Source: Bradyrhizobium sp. CCH5-F6 (GTDB lineage: Bacteria > Pseudomonadota > Alphaproteobacteria > Rhizobiales > Xanthobacteraceae). From it: 64,000 bases of DNA. Within the stretch, counting starts at the first letter, position 1. Each line of letters begins with the position of its first letter. The notes below the pieces were generated by a model. It was not told where the DNA came from and searched no databases. It saw nothing but the letters and a program-made list of their open reading frames with translations. The stretch lies in contig NZ_LSIC01000017.1 in NCBI RefSeq assembly GCF_001556045.1, positions 32,035 to 96,034 on the forward strand. The letters are read 5' to 3'. The translations under genes were made by a program, and so were the position numbers. Below, in pieces: positions 8,191-20,870 of the stretch.

Positions 8191-8344
8191 GGTCTAAATC
8201 CTTCAACGCGCGAGCGAATCACCCGCGACCTCCCGCAATTTCACCGTTGCAACCGGCAATATTGCGGCGGCGGTCGCGCCAAAAACGGCGAGATTGCGGC
8301 AGCAGCGTCCCTTATGCCCGCTATTCGACGGAGCGGGGTCGCCG

Positions 8345-8995
8345 TCAGGCGCCGGCCGCGATGCTGGCGGGGTCGGAGATATCGGCAGGGCACCAGTCCA
8401 TCGACACGAAGCCGGGCGCGGCCTCAACCCGCTTCAGCCAGTCCCGGATGGCAGGAAAGGTTGAAAGATCGAAGTCGCAGCGGTCGGCAAGGTGGGTGTA
8501 GCCGTACAGCGCGATGTCGGCGACCGTCAGCTGGCGCGCGGCGAAATAGGCGTTGGTCTTGAGATGGTTCTCCATCACCTGGAGCGCGCCATAGCCGCGC
8601 TCCATCCAGTCCTCCAGCGAATGGGTCTGGAGATCGCGGCCGCCCTTGACCAGCGACAGCCAGAAATAGGCGGCGCCGATGTTCGGCTCGAGCGCGTGCT
8701 GCTCGAAGAACATCCATTGCAGCGCCTCGGCGCGATCGATGCGATTCTCCGGCGCGAGCGGTGTGCCGACCGCGACGTACCAGAGGATGGCATTGGACTC
8801 GGCGAGATAGCGGTCCTCGCCGACCTCGAGCAGCGGCACCTGCCCCGACGGGTTCTTGCTCAGAAAGTCCGGCGTGCGGCTCTCGCCGCGCAGAATGTCC
8901 ACCTCCACCGCTTCGTAGGGCAGGTTGAGCAGCGCCAGCGCAAGGCGGACCTTGTAGCTGTTGCCCGAGCGTTGCATCGAATAGAGCTTGTACAT
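8345..8995 (-). CDS. Glutathione S-transferase family protein
   Basis: A 216-residue cytosolic GST: thioredoxin-like domain MYKLYSMQRSGNSYKVRLAL with the catalytic-region Ser in QRSGNSYK, a cis-Pro loop SGQVPLLEVGEDRYLAESNAI, then a helical domain with the N-capping box LTVADIALYGYTHLA. It is likely to conjugate glutathione to an unknown electrophile. The ATG at 8995 starts exactly at the family N-terminus; the longer upstream open frame (to 9160) has no family similarity. No operon partner: the two small membrane protein genes lie 155 bases downstream on the same strand. Confidence 0.9.
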   Translation of the reverse strand: MYKLYSMQRSGNSYKVRLALALLNLPYEAVEVDILRGESRTPDFLSKNPSGQVPLLEVGEDRYLAESNAILWYVAVGTPLAPENRIDRAEALQWMFFEQHALEPNIGAAYFWLSLVKGGRDLQTHSLEDWMERGYGALQVMENHLKTNAYFAARQLTVADIALYGYTHLADRCDFDLSTFPAIRDWLKRVEAAPGFVSMDWCPADISDPASIAAGA

Positions 8996-10740
<1,745 letters not shown>

Positions 10741-10760
10741 GCCGAGAGTACGCGGTGTGT

Positions 10761-10910
10761 GCCCTCTCCCCTTGTGGGAGAGGGTGGATCGCCGCGAAGC
10801 GGCGAGACGGGTGAGGGGGCGTCTCCACGAGTCCAACTCTTGCTTGAATTCGCCGAGAGAACCCCTCATCCGGCGCTGCGCGCCACCCTCTCCCACAAGG
10901 GGAGAAGGGA
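10761..10910. repeat. Palindromic repeat type D, paired inverted units (copy 1)
   Basis: Two related units in opposite orientation: CCCTCTCCCCTTGTGGGAG with GGGTGAGGGG downstream, then ACCCCTCATCC with CCCTCTCCCACAAGGGGAG. Similar units lie at 11527-11551, 13741-13787, 27086-27214, 28882-29013 and 36725-36880. If transcribed, the two units would pair with each other. Confidence 0.85.
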
Positions 10911-11029
10911 CGACACTGCATCATTGCGCCGTGTCCGATCTGGCACCATCACGGCTGTTGTGGCATAGACCATCACGTAACACGGGTGGGCGCTCTCTCT
11001 GCTCGCATCATCATCGCCGGAGACATTTC

Positions 11030-11509
11030 ATGCGTCGTTCATTCCTCCTCGCAGGGCTCACTGCCGTCAGCCTCCTTGCCTCCGTCGCGAACAGTGAAGC
11101 GCAGCAGCGGATGGCGCGCGTCGGCGTGCTGGAGTGCCGCGGCGGCGCCAGTGTCGGCTTCATCGTGGGATCGGTGACCCATCTCGGCTGCGTGCTGCGC
11201 GCCGACGGCTCGCCCGATGACCGCTACGTCGCGACGATCCGCAAGGTCGGCCTCGACATCGGCATCACTCAAGAGACCGCGCTCGCGTGGGGCGTGTTCG
11301 CACCGGTCGACCGCCTCGGCCCCGGCGACCTCTCCGGCAATTACGTAGGCGCGCAGGGCAGTGCCTCGATCGGCGTCGGTCTCGGCGGCAACGTGCTGGT
11401 CGGCGGGTCCAACAATTCGATCGCGCTGCAGCCGCTGAGCGTACAGGGCCAGGTCGGCCTCAACATCGCCGCGGGCCTCGAAAGCCTGGAACTGCGTCCG
11501 GGCCGGTAG
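11030..11509 (+). CDS. DUF992 family exported protein
   Basis: A 159-residue protein with a Sec signal peptide (MRRSFLLAGLTAVSLLASVA, cleavage near NSEA-QQ) followed by the DUF992 domain: VGVLECRGGASVGFIVGS, LGCVLRADG, RYVATIRKVGLDIGIT, LAWGVFAP and a glycine-rich NYVGAQGSASIGVGLGGNVLVGG. The two Cys residues may form a disulfide in the periplasm. The function of DUF992 is unknown; it is frequent in Bradyrhizobium. GGAG lies 7 bases upstream of the ATG. One half-unit of repeat type D follows the gene (11527-11551). Confidence 0.88.
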   Translation: MRRSFLLAGLTAVSLLASVANSEAQQRMARVGVLECRGGASVGFIVGSVTHLGCVLRADGSPDDRYVATIRKVGLDIGITQETALAWGVFAPVDRLGPGDLSGNYVGAQGSASIGVGLGGNVLVGGSNNSIALQPLSVQGQVGLNIAAGLESLELRPGR

Positions 11510-11665
11510 GTGTCCCCGCCGGTCTTCAACTCTCCCTTCGGGAGAGGTGAAACCGCAACGACGCAGCGCAGCGACGTTTGACGCTTGCCAAATCCTGGGG
11601 ACGGGCAGACCATCTGCGTTTGCCGACCCAATCATGGGCCGAGCTCCACAAGAAGGAGGCGGCGA

Positions 11666-13714
11666 ATGGGACAAGACGTCAGAAGTCCCCGAGGTCCACG
11701 GTGCATCGCGCTGGTGGGCCCTTTCCAAAGCGGTAAAACGACACTTCTCGAAGCAATCCTGGCGCGAACGGGCGCAATCCCGCGCGCCGGCAGCGTGGAT
11801 GCCGGAACTTCCGTCGGCGACGCCACGCCCGAGGCCCGCCATCACAAGATGACCGTCGGGTTGACTGCCGCGACCACGAGTTTCATGGGAGACAGCTACA
11901 CCTTTCTCGATTGTCCCGGTTCCGTCGAGTTTGCCCACGACATGCGCGCCGCGCTTCCCGCGGTCGACGCCGCAATCGTGGTGTGCGAAGCCGACGAGAA
12001 GAAGCTGCCGCAGCTTCAGATCATCCTGCGCGAGCTGGAGGAGCTGAAGATTCCGCGCTTCCTGTTCCTCAACAAGATCGACCGCGCCAGCCAGCGCGTC
12101 CGCGAGACTCTCGCGACCCTCCAGCCCGCCTCGCGCGTGCCGCTGGTGCTGCGCCAGATCCCGATCTGGAAGGGCGAGCTGATCGAGGGCTTCGTCGATC
12201 TCGCGCTCGAGCGCGCCTTCATCTATCGCGAGCACAAGGCCTCAGAGGTGATCGCGCTCGAAGGCGGCGATCTCGACCGCGAGAAGGAGGCCCGCTTCTC
12301 GATGCTGGAGAAGCTCGCCGACCACGACGACGCGCTGATGGAGCAACTGCTCGAAGACATCCAGCCGCCGCGCGATGCCGTATTCGACGATCTCGCCCGC
12401 GAATTGCGCGAAGGGTTGATCTGTCCCGTGCTGCTGGGCGCCGCCGCGCGCGAGAACGGCGTGCTGCGCCTGATGAAGGCGCTGCGCCACGAGGCGCCGG
12501 GCGTCGCGGACACCGCAAGACGTCTCGGCGTGCCCGAGACCAGGGATGCGATCGGCTACGTCTTCAAGACGCTGCATTCGCAGCATGGCGGAAAGCTGTC
12601 GCTGACGCGGCTGCTCGCCGGCCAAGTCGACGACGGTGCGACGCTGCAATCGTCGTCCGGCGGCGCAGGGCGCATCTCCGGCATCCTCGCCGTCAACGGC
12701 GCCTATGACACCAAGCGCGCGTCGGCCGAAGCCGGCGACACGGTGGCGCTCGCCAAGCTCGATCCGATCAGGACCGGCGACACGGTCTCGAACGGCAAGA
12801 CCCCGCTCGCGGCCTTGATTGCAATCGAGCCGACATCGCCGGTGCTCGCGATCTCGATCGCGGCCACCGATCGCAAGGACGACGTGAAGCTCGGCCAGGC
12901 GATGGCCCGGCTGCACGAGGAGGATCCCTCGCTGGTCGTGGTGCAGAACGCCCAGACCCACGATACGGTGCTGTGGGGGCAGGGCGAGATGCATCTGCGC
13001 GTCGCCGGCGAACGGCTGCGCGACCGCTTCGGCGTCAAGGTCACCTCGCATCCGCCCGCGATCGGCTATCAGGAGACCATTCGCAAGCCGATCGTCCAGC
13101 GCGGCCGCCACAAGAAGCAGTCCGGCGGCCACGGCCAGTTCGGCGACGTCGTGCTCGACATCAGGCCGCTGCCGCGCGGCGACGGCTTCAAGTTCGCCGA
13201 GAAGGTGGTGGGCGGCGCGGTGCCCCGCAACTACATCCCGGCGGTGGAGGAAGGCGTCGTCGACGGGCTGGCGCGTGGCCCGCTCGGCTTCCCCGTCACC
13301 GACGTGCAGGTGACGCTGACCGACGGCTCCTATCACAGCGTCGATTCCTCCGACCTCGCCTTCCGCACGGCGGCGCGGATCGGGCTCAACGAAGGCCTGC
13401 CGCAATGCCAACCGGTGTTGCTGGAGCCGATCCACATGGTCGAGATCGTCTGCCCGACCGAGGCCACCGCCAGGATCAACGCGATCCTGTCGGCGCGTCG
13501 CGGCCAGATCCTCGGCTTCGACACCCGCGACGGCTGGAGCGGCTGGGACTGCGTCCGCGCCATGATGCCGGAAGCCGAGATCGGCGAACTCATCGTCGAG
13601 CTGCGCTCGGCCACTGCCGGCGCCGGCAGCTTCACCCGCCAGTTCGACCACATGGCCGAAGTCACCGGCCGTGCCGCCGACCAGATCATCGCCGCGCATC
13701 AACACGCGGCGTGA
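11666..13714 (+). CDS. Elongation factor G-like GTPase (EF-G2 paralogue)
   Basis: A 682-residue translational GTPase. The G domain has G1 GPFQSGKTT near residue 13, G3 DCPG, and G4 NKID; domain II (KTLHSQHGGKLSLTRLLAG), domain III, domain IV (GRHKKQSGGHGQFGDVVL) and domain V (MVEIVCPTEATARINAILSARRGQILGFD) follow, so the full EF-G layout is present. The switch I region, normally an RGITI-type motif, reads EARHHKMTVGLTAATTSF, which is unusual and marks it as an EF-G-like paralogue rather than the main FusA. No str operon genes are near. Start 11666 fits AAGGAGG with 6-base spacing. The role may be ribosome recycling or stress translation; this is inference. Confidence 0.88.
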   Translation: MGQDVRSPRGPRCIALVGPFQSGKTTLLEAILARTGAIPRAGSVDAGTSVGDATPEARHHKMTVGLTAATTSFMGDSYTFLDCPGSVEFAHDMRAALPAVDAAIVVCEADEKKLPQLQIILRELEELKIPRFLFLNKIDRASQRVRETLATLQPASRVPLVLRQIPIWKGELIEGFVDLALERAFIYREHKASEVIALEGGDLDREKEARFSMLEKLADHDDALMEQLLEDIQPPRDAVFDDLARELREGLICPVLLGAAARENGVLRLMKALRHEAPGVADTARRLGVPETRDAIGYVFKTLHSQHGGKLSLTRLLAGQVDDGATLQSSSGGAGRISGILAVNGAYDTKRASAEAGDTVALAKLDPIRTGDTVSNGKTPLAALIAIEPTSPVLAISIAATDRKDDVKLGQAMARLHEEDPSLVVVQNAQTHDTVLWGQGEMHLRVAGERLRDRFGVKVTSHPPAIGYQETIRKPIVQRGRHKKQSGGHGQFGDVVLDIRPLPRGDGFKFAEKVVGGAVPRNYIPAVEEGVVDGLARGPLGFPVTDVQVTLTDGSYHSVDSSDLAFRTAARIGLNEGLPQCQPVLLEPIHMVEIVCPTEATARINAILSARRGQILGFDTRDGWSGWDCVRAMMPEAEIGELIVELRSATAGAGSFTRQFDHMAEVTGRAADQIIAAHQHAA

Positions 13715-13740
13715 TCGGTTAGGGAGGTGACGGCCTCTCT

Positions 13741-13787
13741 CTCCCTCTCCCCGTTCTTCATGGGGAGAGGGCAGGGTGAGGGGCTGC
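13741..13787. repeat. Palindromic repeat type D, single unit
   Basis: CTCCCTCTCCCCGTTCTTCATGGGGAGAGGG hairpin followed by GGGTGAGGGG, matching the other type D units. It lies 27 bases after the EF-G-like stop. Confidence 0.8.
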
Positions 13788-13830
13788 CTCCGCGCGTGCG
13801 GAGCTTCCTTTAGGCTGCGGTTTCTCCAAG

Positions 13831-13910
13831 CGTCATTGCGAGCGCAGCGAAGCAATCCAGAGTCTTTCCGCGGCGGGATTCTGGATTGCTTCGCTGCGCT
13901 CGCAATGACG
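13831..13910. repeat. Intergenic palindromic repeat, type A (copy 2)
   Basis: Ends CGTCATTGCGAGCGCAGCGA and its complement with inner arms AGCAATCCAGA and TCTGGATTGCT; nearly identical to the copy at 1657-1744. Confidence 0.88.
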
Positions 13911-13936
13911 GAGGAGGCGCTTGCATTCGTCCTAAG

Positions 13937-13955
13937 ATGATGTATTTTACATCAT
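13937..13955. promoter_or_regulatory. Perfect inverted repeat in an AT-rich promoter, likely operator of the XRE gene
   Basis: ATGATGTA-TTT-TACATCAT is a perfect 8-bp dyad 49 bases upstream of the XRE-type regulator gene, in an unusually AT-rich stretch (about 13935-13995). Such a site fits autoregulation by the small helix-turn-helix protein that follows; this is inference. Confidence 0.6.
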
Positions 13956-14003
13956 TGTATATGTGTAGGATATCACTTATAGTATCTCATACGTGAGGCC
14001 AAG

Positions 14004-14276
14004 TTGATCACGTCATTTCAGATGCGGGCGGCGCGGGCGCTGCTCGGCATTGACCAGAAAGCCTTGGCCGAGCTCGCCGGCGTGTCGCTGCCGACCATCC
14101 AGCGGATGGAGGCTTCTACCGGCAATGTTCGCGGCGTCGTCGAGACCCTGATCAAGGTGGTCGACGCGTTCGATCGGGCCGGCGTCGAGCTGATCGGCGA
14201 GCAGGCGCGCAGCGACAGCGGCGGGCGTGGCGTTCGTCTCAAGGAGCCGGGGCCGCCGCGACGGGTGGGGGCATGA
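14004..14276 (+). CDS. Small XRE-type helix-turn-helix regulator
   Basis: A 90-residue protein with an XRE-like helix-turn-helix at residues about 7-60: RAARALLGIDQKALAELAGVSLPTIQRMEA. The start is a TTG at 14004 with GTGAGG 6 bases upstream; there is no ATG before residue 7. The remaining 30 residues are basic and low in complexity. Solo regulators of this type are common in rhizobia, and some act as antitoxin-like or prophage-like regulators. The palindrome at 13937-13955 is the likely binding site. It precedes the SulP gene by 112 bases in the same direction, but a link is not shown. Confidence 0.8.
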   Translation: MITSFQMRAARALLGIDQKALAELAGVSLPTIQRMEASTGNVRGVVETLIKVVDAFDRAGVELIGEQARSDSGGRGVRLKEPGPPRRVGA

Positions 14277-14388
14277 TCTTGTATTGATCGTGCTCGGGAT
14301 CAGGATGAGCTAGCGCATCGTCGCGCCTCGGCAACACGCGACGCACGATGCTTCGGGGCATTGTGGGGCAGCGGAGCACTTTGCTGAG

Positions 14389-16131
14389 ATGAGCATCACG
14401 AGCGATCACGCGGGCAAACTGCATCAGCTTCGCCGGCCGACCTTTGCCGAACTGTATCTGCCAAAGCTCGTCACCGTCTGGCGCGAAGGCTATGGCTTGG
14501 CGGACTTCCGTGCCGACGTTTTCGCGGGCCTGACGGTCGCGATCGTCGCGCTGCCGCTGTCGATGGCGATCGCCATCGCCTCGGGCGTGACGCCCGACCG
14601 CGGCCTCTACACCGCCGTCGTCGGCGGCTTCATCGCATCCCTGCTCGGCGGCAGCCGGTTCCAGATCGGCGGACCTGCCGGCGCCTTCATCGTCCTGGTC
14701 GCCGCGACCGCGGAGCGTCACGGCGTCGACGGTGTCATCCTCGCGACCCTGATGGCGGGCCTGTTCCTGATCGCCGCGGGCCTGTTGCGGGTCGGCACCT
14801 ACATCAAGTTCATTCCCTATCCGGTGACGGTCGGCTTCACCGCCGGCATCGCGGTCATCATCTTTGCCAGCCAGCTCCGCGATCTCTCAGGCATCACGCT
14901 CACGGGGAAGGAACCCAGCGAGTTCGTGCCGAAGCTCGTCGCGCTCGCCGGCGGCCTCAACACCGTCAATCCGTCCGCCGTCGCGGTCGCCATCGTCAGC
15001 ATCGCCATCATCGCCGCCTTGCGGCGCTGGCGGCCGTCCTGGCCCGGTATTCTGATCGCGGTCGTGTTTGCTGCGGTCGCGACTGCGCTGCTGTCGCTCC
15101 CCGTCGAGACCATCGGCTCGCGCTTCGGCGGCATTCCGCGCGAACTTCCCTCGCCGGCGCTGCCCGCGTTCTCGCTGGAGAAGGCAAGGGCGGTGCTGCC
15201 GGACGCGATCGCCTTCGCGCTGCTGGCCGCCATCGAATCGCTGCTGTCGGCGGTGGTCGCCGACGGCATGACCGGCCGCCGTCACCGCTCGAATTGCGAG
15301 CTGGTGGCGCAAGGCGCGGCCAATATAGGCTCGGCGCTGTTCGGCGGCATCTGCGTCACCGGCCTGATCGCTCGCACCGCCACCAACATCCGCGCCGGCG
15401 CGCGCGGTCCGCTCGCGGGCATGCTGCATTCGGTGTTCCTGCTGCTGTTCATGCTGATCGCGGCGCCGCTGGCGAGCTACATTCCGCTGGCCGCGCTCGC
15501 CTCGGTCCTGGTCGTGGTGGCCTGGACCATGGCGGAGAAGCACGAATTCGCCACGCTCCTGCGCTCATCATGGGGCGATGCCGTCGTGCTGCTTTCGACT
15601 TTCCTGCTCACGGTCTTCCGCGACCTGACCGAAGGCATTCTCGTCGGCTTCGCACTCGGCGCGGTGCTGTTCATTCACCGCATGTCGGAGATGACGGGCA
15701 TTGAGGAGCGCGCACCGTTCGTAGCCGCCGATCGACCCGACGACGGCAACGGCGCGCGTGTTCCCTACGATCCCGCCCTCGCGGTCGATCGCGACGTGCT
15801 GGTCTATCGCATCACCGGTGCGTTCTTCTTCGGCGCCGCCTCGGCGATCGGCAGCGTGCTCGACGGCGTCGCCGACGGGCGCAAGGCCTTCGTGGTCGAC
15901 TTCGCCGCGGTGCCGTTCCTGGATTCGACCGCGGCCAACGTGCTTGGCCGCGTCGCCGCCAAGGCGCACCGCCAGGGCATCAGGCTGTTCATCACGGGAG
16001 CCTCGCCCACGGTCCGCCGCGCGCTGCTCACCCATGGTGTCACGCCGCCGCGCGCGCGCTATCGCACGAGCCTCGAGCGCGCCATCGCCGACATCAAGGG
16101 CTCTGCGCCCGCTGAGGCTGCCGCGGACTAG
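14389..16131 (+). CDS. SulP family inorganic anion transporter with STAS domain
   Basis: A 580-residue SulP (SLC26-like) transporter. About 12-14 membrane segments cover residues 30-430, with the family start FRADVFAGLTVAIVALPLSMAIAIASGV and QIGGPAGAFIVLV; the C-terminal STAS domain (residues about 455-560) reads VYRITGAFFFGAASAIG, FVVDFAAVPFLDSTAANVL. It should move sulfate, bicarbonate, nitrate or a dicarboxylate; the substrate cannot be assigned. The conserved Ser/Thr of the STAS anti-sigma-like loop (DST) is present. Start ATG 14389; the upstream site is weak. It precedes aroE by 72 bases on the same strand. Confidence 0.9.
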   Translation: MSITSDHAGKLHQLRRPTFAELYLPKLVTVWREGYGLADFRADVFAGLTVAIVALPLSMAIAIASGVTPDRGLYTAVVGGFIASLLGGSRFQIGGPAGAFIVLVAATAERHGVDGVILATLMAGLFLIAAGLLRVGTYIKFIPYPVTVGFTAGIAVIIFASQLRDLSGITLTGKEPSEFVPKLVALAGGLNTVNPSAVAVAIVSIAIIAALRRWRPSWPGILIAVVFAAVATALLSLPVETIGSRFGGIPRELPSPALPAFSLEKARAVLPDAIAFALLAAIESLLSAVVADGMTGRRHRSNCELVAQGAANIGSALFGGICVTGLIARTATNIRAGARGPLAGMLHSVFLLLFMLIAAPLASYIPLAALASVLVVVAWTMAEKHEFATLLRSSWGDAVVLLSTFLLTVFRDLTEGILVGFALGAVLFIHRMSEMTGIEERAPFVAADRPDDGNGARVPYDPALAVDRDVLVYRITGAFFFGAASAIGSVLDGVADGRKAFVVDFAAVPFLDSTAANVLGRVAAKAHRQGIRLFITGASPTVRRALLTHGVTPPRARYRTSLERAIADIKGSAPAEAAAD

Positions 16132-16203
16132 CGGGCGTCCCGCGCGCTTGACAGACCCCGCCGGACGCGAAATGGATCGCCTCGGAAACGACCCGAGGGA
16201 AAG

Positions 16204-17043
16204 ATGACCGCGCGCAAGACCCCCGCAGCCTGTCTGATCGGATGGCCGGCGGCGCATTCGCGCTCGCCACTGATCCATCATCACTGGCTGCGCACGCTCG
16301 GCATCGAGGGCGGCTACGTCATCGAGGCGGTGCCGCCCGAGGACCTGCGCGATTTCGTGCTGCGGCTGTCGTTGCGCGGCTTCGTCGGTGCCAACGTCAC
16401 CATCCCGCACAAGGAAGGCGTGCTGGCGCTGTCGACGCCCGACGCCCGCGCACAGGCGGTCGGCGCAGCGAACACGCTGTGGTTTGCCGATGGCGAGCTG
16501 CGTTCGACCAACACCGACGTCGAAGGCTTCATCAACAATCTCGACGCCAGCGCGCCAGGCTGGGGCGCGGCCGAGGAGGCGCTGGTGCTTGGCGCCGGAG
16601 GATCCTCGCGCGCGGTCGTGTTCGGCCTGCTCGAACGCGGCATCAAATGCGTGCACGTCGCCAATCGTACCGTCGCGCGGGCCGAGACGCTGGCAAAGCA
16701 GTTCGGGCCGAACGTGCGTCCGCTGCCGTGGGACGCGATCGACGACGTGCTGCCGCGCGCAGGACTTCTCGTGAACACGACCTCGCTCGGCATGCGCGGC
16801 CAGCCTTCACTCGATGTTGATGTCGCACGCCTGCCGCAAGCGGCAGTCGTTGCCGATCTCGTCTATGTTCCGCTGGTGACGCCGCTGCTCGCCGCGGCAA
16901 GGGCGCGCGGCCTGAAGACCGCCGACGGGCTCGGCATGCTGCTGCACCAGGCGGTGCGCGGCTTCGAGCTGTGGTTCGGCCGGCGGCCCGAGGTCACCGC
17001 CGAGCTCCGTGCGCTGGTCGAGGCCGATCTCACAAAGACTTGA
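16204..17043 (+). CDS. aroE: Shikimate dehydrogenase (NADP+)
   Basis: A 279-residue enzyme reducing 3-dehydroshikimate to shikimate, step four of the chorismate pathway. N-terminal substrate domain: LIGWPAAHSRSPLIHHHWL, then the catalytic Lys and Asp pair in NVTIPHKEGV and NTDVEGF; Rossmann domain with GAGGSSRAVVFGLLERG and NRTVARAE, then NTTSLGM and a C-terminal LLHQAVRGFELWFG. All active-site residues are present. The AACLIGWPAAHSRSPL start and the QAVGAANTL segment are typical. The gene is not in an aro cluster: it stands between the SulP gene and a small exported protein gene. Confidence 0.94.
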   Translation: MTARKTPAACLIGWPAAHSRSPLIHHHWLRTLGIEGGYVIEAVPPEDLRDFVLRLSLRGFVGANVTIPHKEGVLALSTPDARAQAVGAANTLWFADGELRSTNTDVEGFINNLDASAPGWGAAEEALVLGAGGSSRAVVFGLLERGIKCVHVANRTVARAETLAKQFGPNVRPLPWDAIDDVLPRAGLLVNTTSLGMRGQPSLDVDVARLPQAAVVADLVYVPLVTPLLAAARARGLKTADGLGMLLHQAVRGFELWFGRRPEVTAELRALVEADLTKT

Positions 17044-17109
17044 GAGGGACGCGGCGAATAGCACACCATCTCCGGAGTTCTACCCCCGTGGGGACGATCG
17101 GAGACCATC

Positions 17110-17736
17110 ATGACGATTCAACGCGCTACTTTCACACGTCCACTGATCGCCGTCGCGATGGTGGTCGTCTCGACTTACTGCGCCTTCGCCCAGAGGGCGC
17201 CGGTGCCGACGCGCGTGCGCGGCACCATCGAAAGCGTCAATAACGACACCATGCAGGTCAAGTCGCGCACCGGCGAGGACGTGAAGCTTCACCTCGCTTC
17301 TGACGTGAACGTGTCGGGCATTACCAGGATTTCACTCGCCGACGTCAAGCCGGGTTCGTTCATCGGCGCGACCACCGTGCCGGGACCGGACGGCAGCCAG
17401 AACGCCGTCGAGGTCCACGTGTTTCCGGAGAGCATGCGCGGCACCGGCGAAGGCTCGCGGCCCTGGGACCTCAAGCCGAACTCCAGCATGACCAATGCGA
17501 CGGTGGCCGAAAGCGTCGTCGGCAACGACGGTCACACGCTGCTGGTCAAGTACAAGGACGGCGAGAAGAAGGTGTTCGTCGCCGACAACACGCCGGTGGT
17601 GACCTTCGTGCCGAGCGACAAATCCGAGTTGAAGCCGGGCGCCAAGGTCATCGCCTTCATCAAGCAATTGCCGGATGGCTCGTTCGAGGCCAACCGCGTC
17701 AGCGTCGGCCGCGACGGCCTCACGCCGCCGATGTGA
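17110..17736 (+). CDS. Exported protein of unknown function (DUF5666-like beta protein)
   Basis: A 208-residue protein with a signal peptide (RPLIAVAMVVVSTYCAFAQ, cleavage near FA-QR). The mature part contains two OB-like beta repeats: RVRGTIESVNNDTMQVKSRTG...ISLADVKPGSFIGATTVPG and HTLLVKYKDGEKKVFVADNTPVV...ELKPGAKVIAFIKQLPDG. Such repeats are typical of DUF5666-like periplasmic proteins, whose job is unknown. A GGAGACC lies 5 bases before the ATG. It is probably independent of aroE (66-base gap). The region downstream is a palindromic element. Confidence 0.78.
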   Translation: MTIQRATFTRPLIAVAMVVVSTYCAFAQRAPVPTRVRGTIESVNNDTMQVKSRTGEDVKLHLASDVNVSGITRISLADVKPGSFIGATTVPGPDGSQNAVEVHVFPESMRGTGEGSRPWDLKPNSSMTNATVAESVVGNDGHTLLVKYKDGEKKVFVADNTPVVTFVPSDKSELKPGAKVIAFIKQLPDGSFEANRVSVGRDGLTPPM

Positions 17737-17754
17737 GGTGGGGAGGTACGCTTC

Positions 17755-19294
<1,540 letters not shown>

Positions 19295-19516
19295 AGGCGG
19301 GGTTCCCGCCCCGGTGCGGCTTTCCGGCAGGAAATATAGTGTTAACAGGATCTTACCGAGCCGGCCGCTGCCGGTTCCGTAATGATTCATCATATTTTTT
19401 GAAGCCAAGTTAGCCGCAATGGGACTATAAGACCCCAAGCAAATCAGGGATGCGGGCCTCCTTCGGGCAGCCCGTGGTTGCGAGGGGATCCCCTGGTTGT
19501 TGCCTTGGGGGACGAT

Positions 19517-20860
19517 ATGAGCCGCAAATATTTCGGGACGGACGGGATCAGGGGCCGCGCCAACGGACTGATCACGCCGGAGCTCGCGCTCAAGGTCGGC
19601 CAGGCCGCTGGCCTGGCGTTTCAGCGCGGCGACCACCGCCACCGGGTCGTGATCGGCAAGGACACGCGGCTGTCCGGCTACATGATCGAATATGCGATGG
19701 TTGCAGGCTTCACCTCGGTCGGCATGGACGTGCTGCTGGTCGGCCCGATGCCGACACCGGCCGTCGCGATGCTGACCAAGTCGATGCGCGCCGACCTCGG
19801 CGTGATGATCTCGGCCTCGCACAATCTGTTCGAGGACAACGGCATCAAGCTGTTCGGGCCGCAGGGCTTCAAGCTTTCCGACGACGTCGAGAAGCAGATC
19901 GAGCAGCTGCTCGACGAGTCTCTCGACAAGCGGCTCGCACAGAGCGCGAGCCTCGGGCGCGCCCGCCGTATCGACGGCGTGCACGACCGCTACATCGAAT
20001 TCGCCAAGCGCACGCTGCCGCGCGATCTGTCGCTGGACGGCCTGCGCGTCGTGGTCGATTGCGCGAACGGTGCCGCCTACAAGGTGGTGCCGGAGGCGCT
20101 GTGGGAGCTGGGCGCCGACGTCGTGCCGATCGGCGTCGAGCCCGACGGCTTCAACATCAACAAGGAATGCGGCTCGACTTCGCCGGAAGCACTGTCGAAA
20201 AAGGTGCGCGAGATGCGCGCCGACATCGGCATCGCGCTCGACGGTGACGCCGACCGCGTCATCCTGGTCGACGAGCGCGGCCACGTCGTCGACGGCGACC
20301 AGTTGCTCGCGGTGATCGCGCAGAGCTGGAAGGAAGACGGCCGGCTGTCGCGGCCGGGCATCGTCGCCACCGTGATGTCCAATCTCGGGCTCGAACGCTT
20401 CCTGCAAGGGCAGGGGCTCGAACTCGTGCGAACGCCGGTCGGCGACCGCTACGTGCTCGAGCAGATGCTGAACGGCGGCTACAATCTCGGCGGCGAGCAG
20501 TCCGGCCACATCATCCTGTCCGACTATGCCACCACCGGCGACGGCTTCGTTGCCGCCTTGCAGGTGCTGGCCGTGGTGCAGAAGCTGCGCCGTCCCGTCT
20601 CCGAAGTCTGCCACCGCTTCGATCCGCTGCCGCAGATCCTCAAGAACGTTCGCCACAAGGGCGGCAAGCCGCTCGACGATTCCGACGTCAAGTCGGCGAT
20701 CTCGGACGGCGAGAAGCGGCTCAACGGCCACGGCCGTCTCTTGATCCGCTCCTCGGGCACGGAGCCCGTGATCCGCGTCATGGGCGAAGGCGAGGACCGC
20801 ATCCTGGTCGAAGACGTCGTCGACACCATCGTCCTGGCGCTCGGCCAGGCCGCGGCGTAG
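19517..20860 (+). CDS. glmM: Phosphoglucosamine mutase
   Basis: A 447-residue alpha-D-phosphohexomutase converting glucosamine-6-phosphate to glucosamine-1-phosphate, needed for UDP-N-acetylglucosamine and so for peptidoglycan and lipopolysaccharide. Motifs: [14 protein letters not shown] at the start, the phosphoserine loop GVMISASHN (Ser101), the metal site [10 protein letters not shown], the sugar-binding GGEQSGHI, and the phosphate-binding [12 protein letters not shown]. All are intact. ATG 19517 is the family start, with GGGGGA 5 bases upstream. In many alphaproteobacteria glmM follows ftsH; here it stands alone, preceded by the small acidic protein gene. Confidence 0.96.
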   Translation: MSRKYFGTDGIRGRANGLITPELALKVGQAAGLAFQRGDHRHRVVIGKDTRLSGYMIEYAMVAGFTSVGMDVLLVGPMPTPAVAMLTKSMRADLGVMISASHNLFEDNGIKLFGPQGFKLSDDVEKQIEQLLDESLDKRLAQSASLGRARRIDGVHDRYIEFAKRTLPRDLSLDGLRVVVDCANGAAYKVVPEALWELGADVVPIGVEPDGFNINKECGSTSPEALSKKVREMRADIGIALDGDADRVILVDERGHVVDGDQLLAVIAQSWKEDGRLSRPGIVATVMSNLGLERFLQGQGLELVRTPVGDRYVLEQMLNGGYNLGGEQSGHIILSDYATTGDGFVAALQVLAVVQKLRRPVSEVCHRFDPLPQILKNVRHKGGKPLDDSDVKSAISDGEKRLNGHGRLLIRSSGTEPVIRVMGEGEDRILVEDVVDTIVLALGQAAA

Positions 20861-20870
20861 GGCACAACTG

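Noticed and set aside
12242..13855. 537-aa minus-strand frame over the EF-G-like gene
   Set aside because: Antisense to a certain gene, composition is Arg/Gly/Asp-rich and no domain is recognisable.
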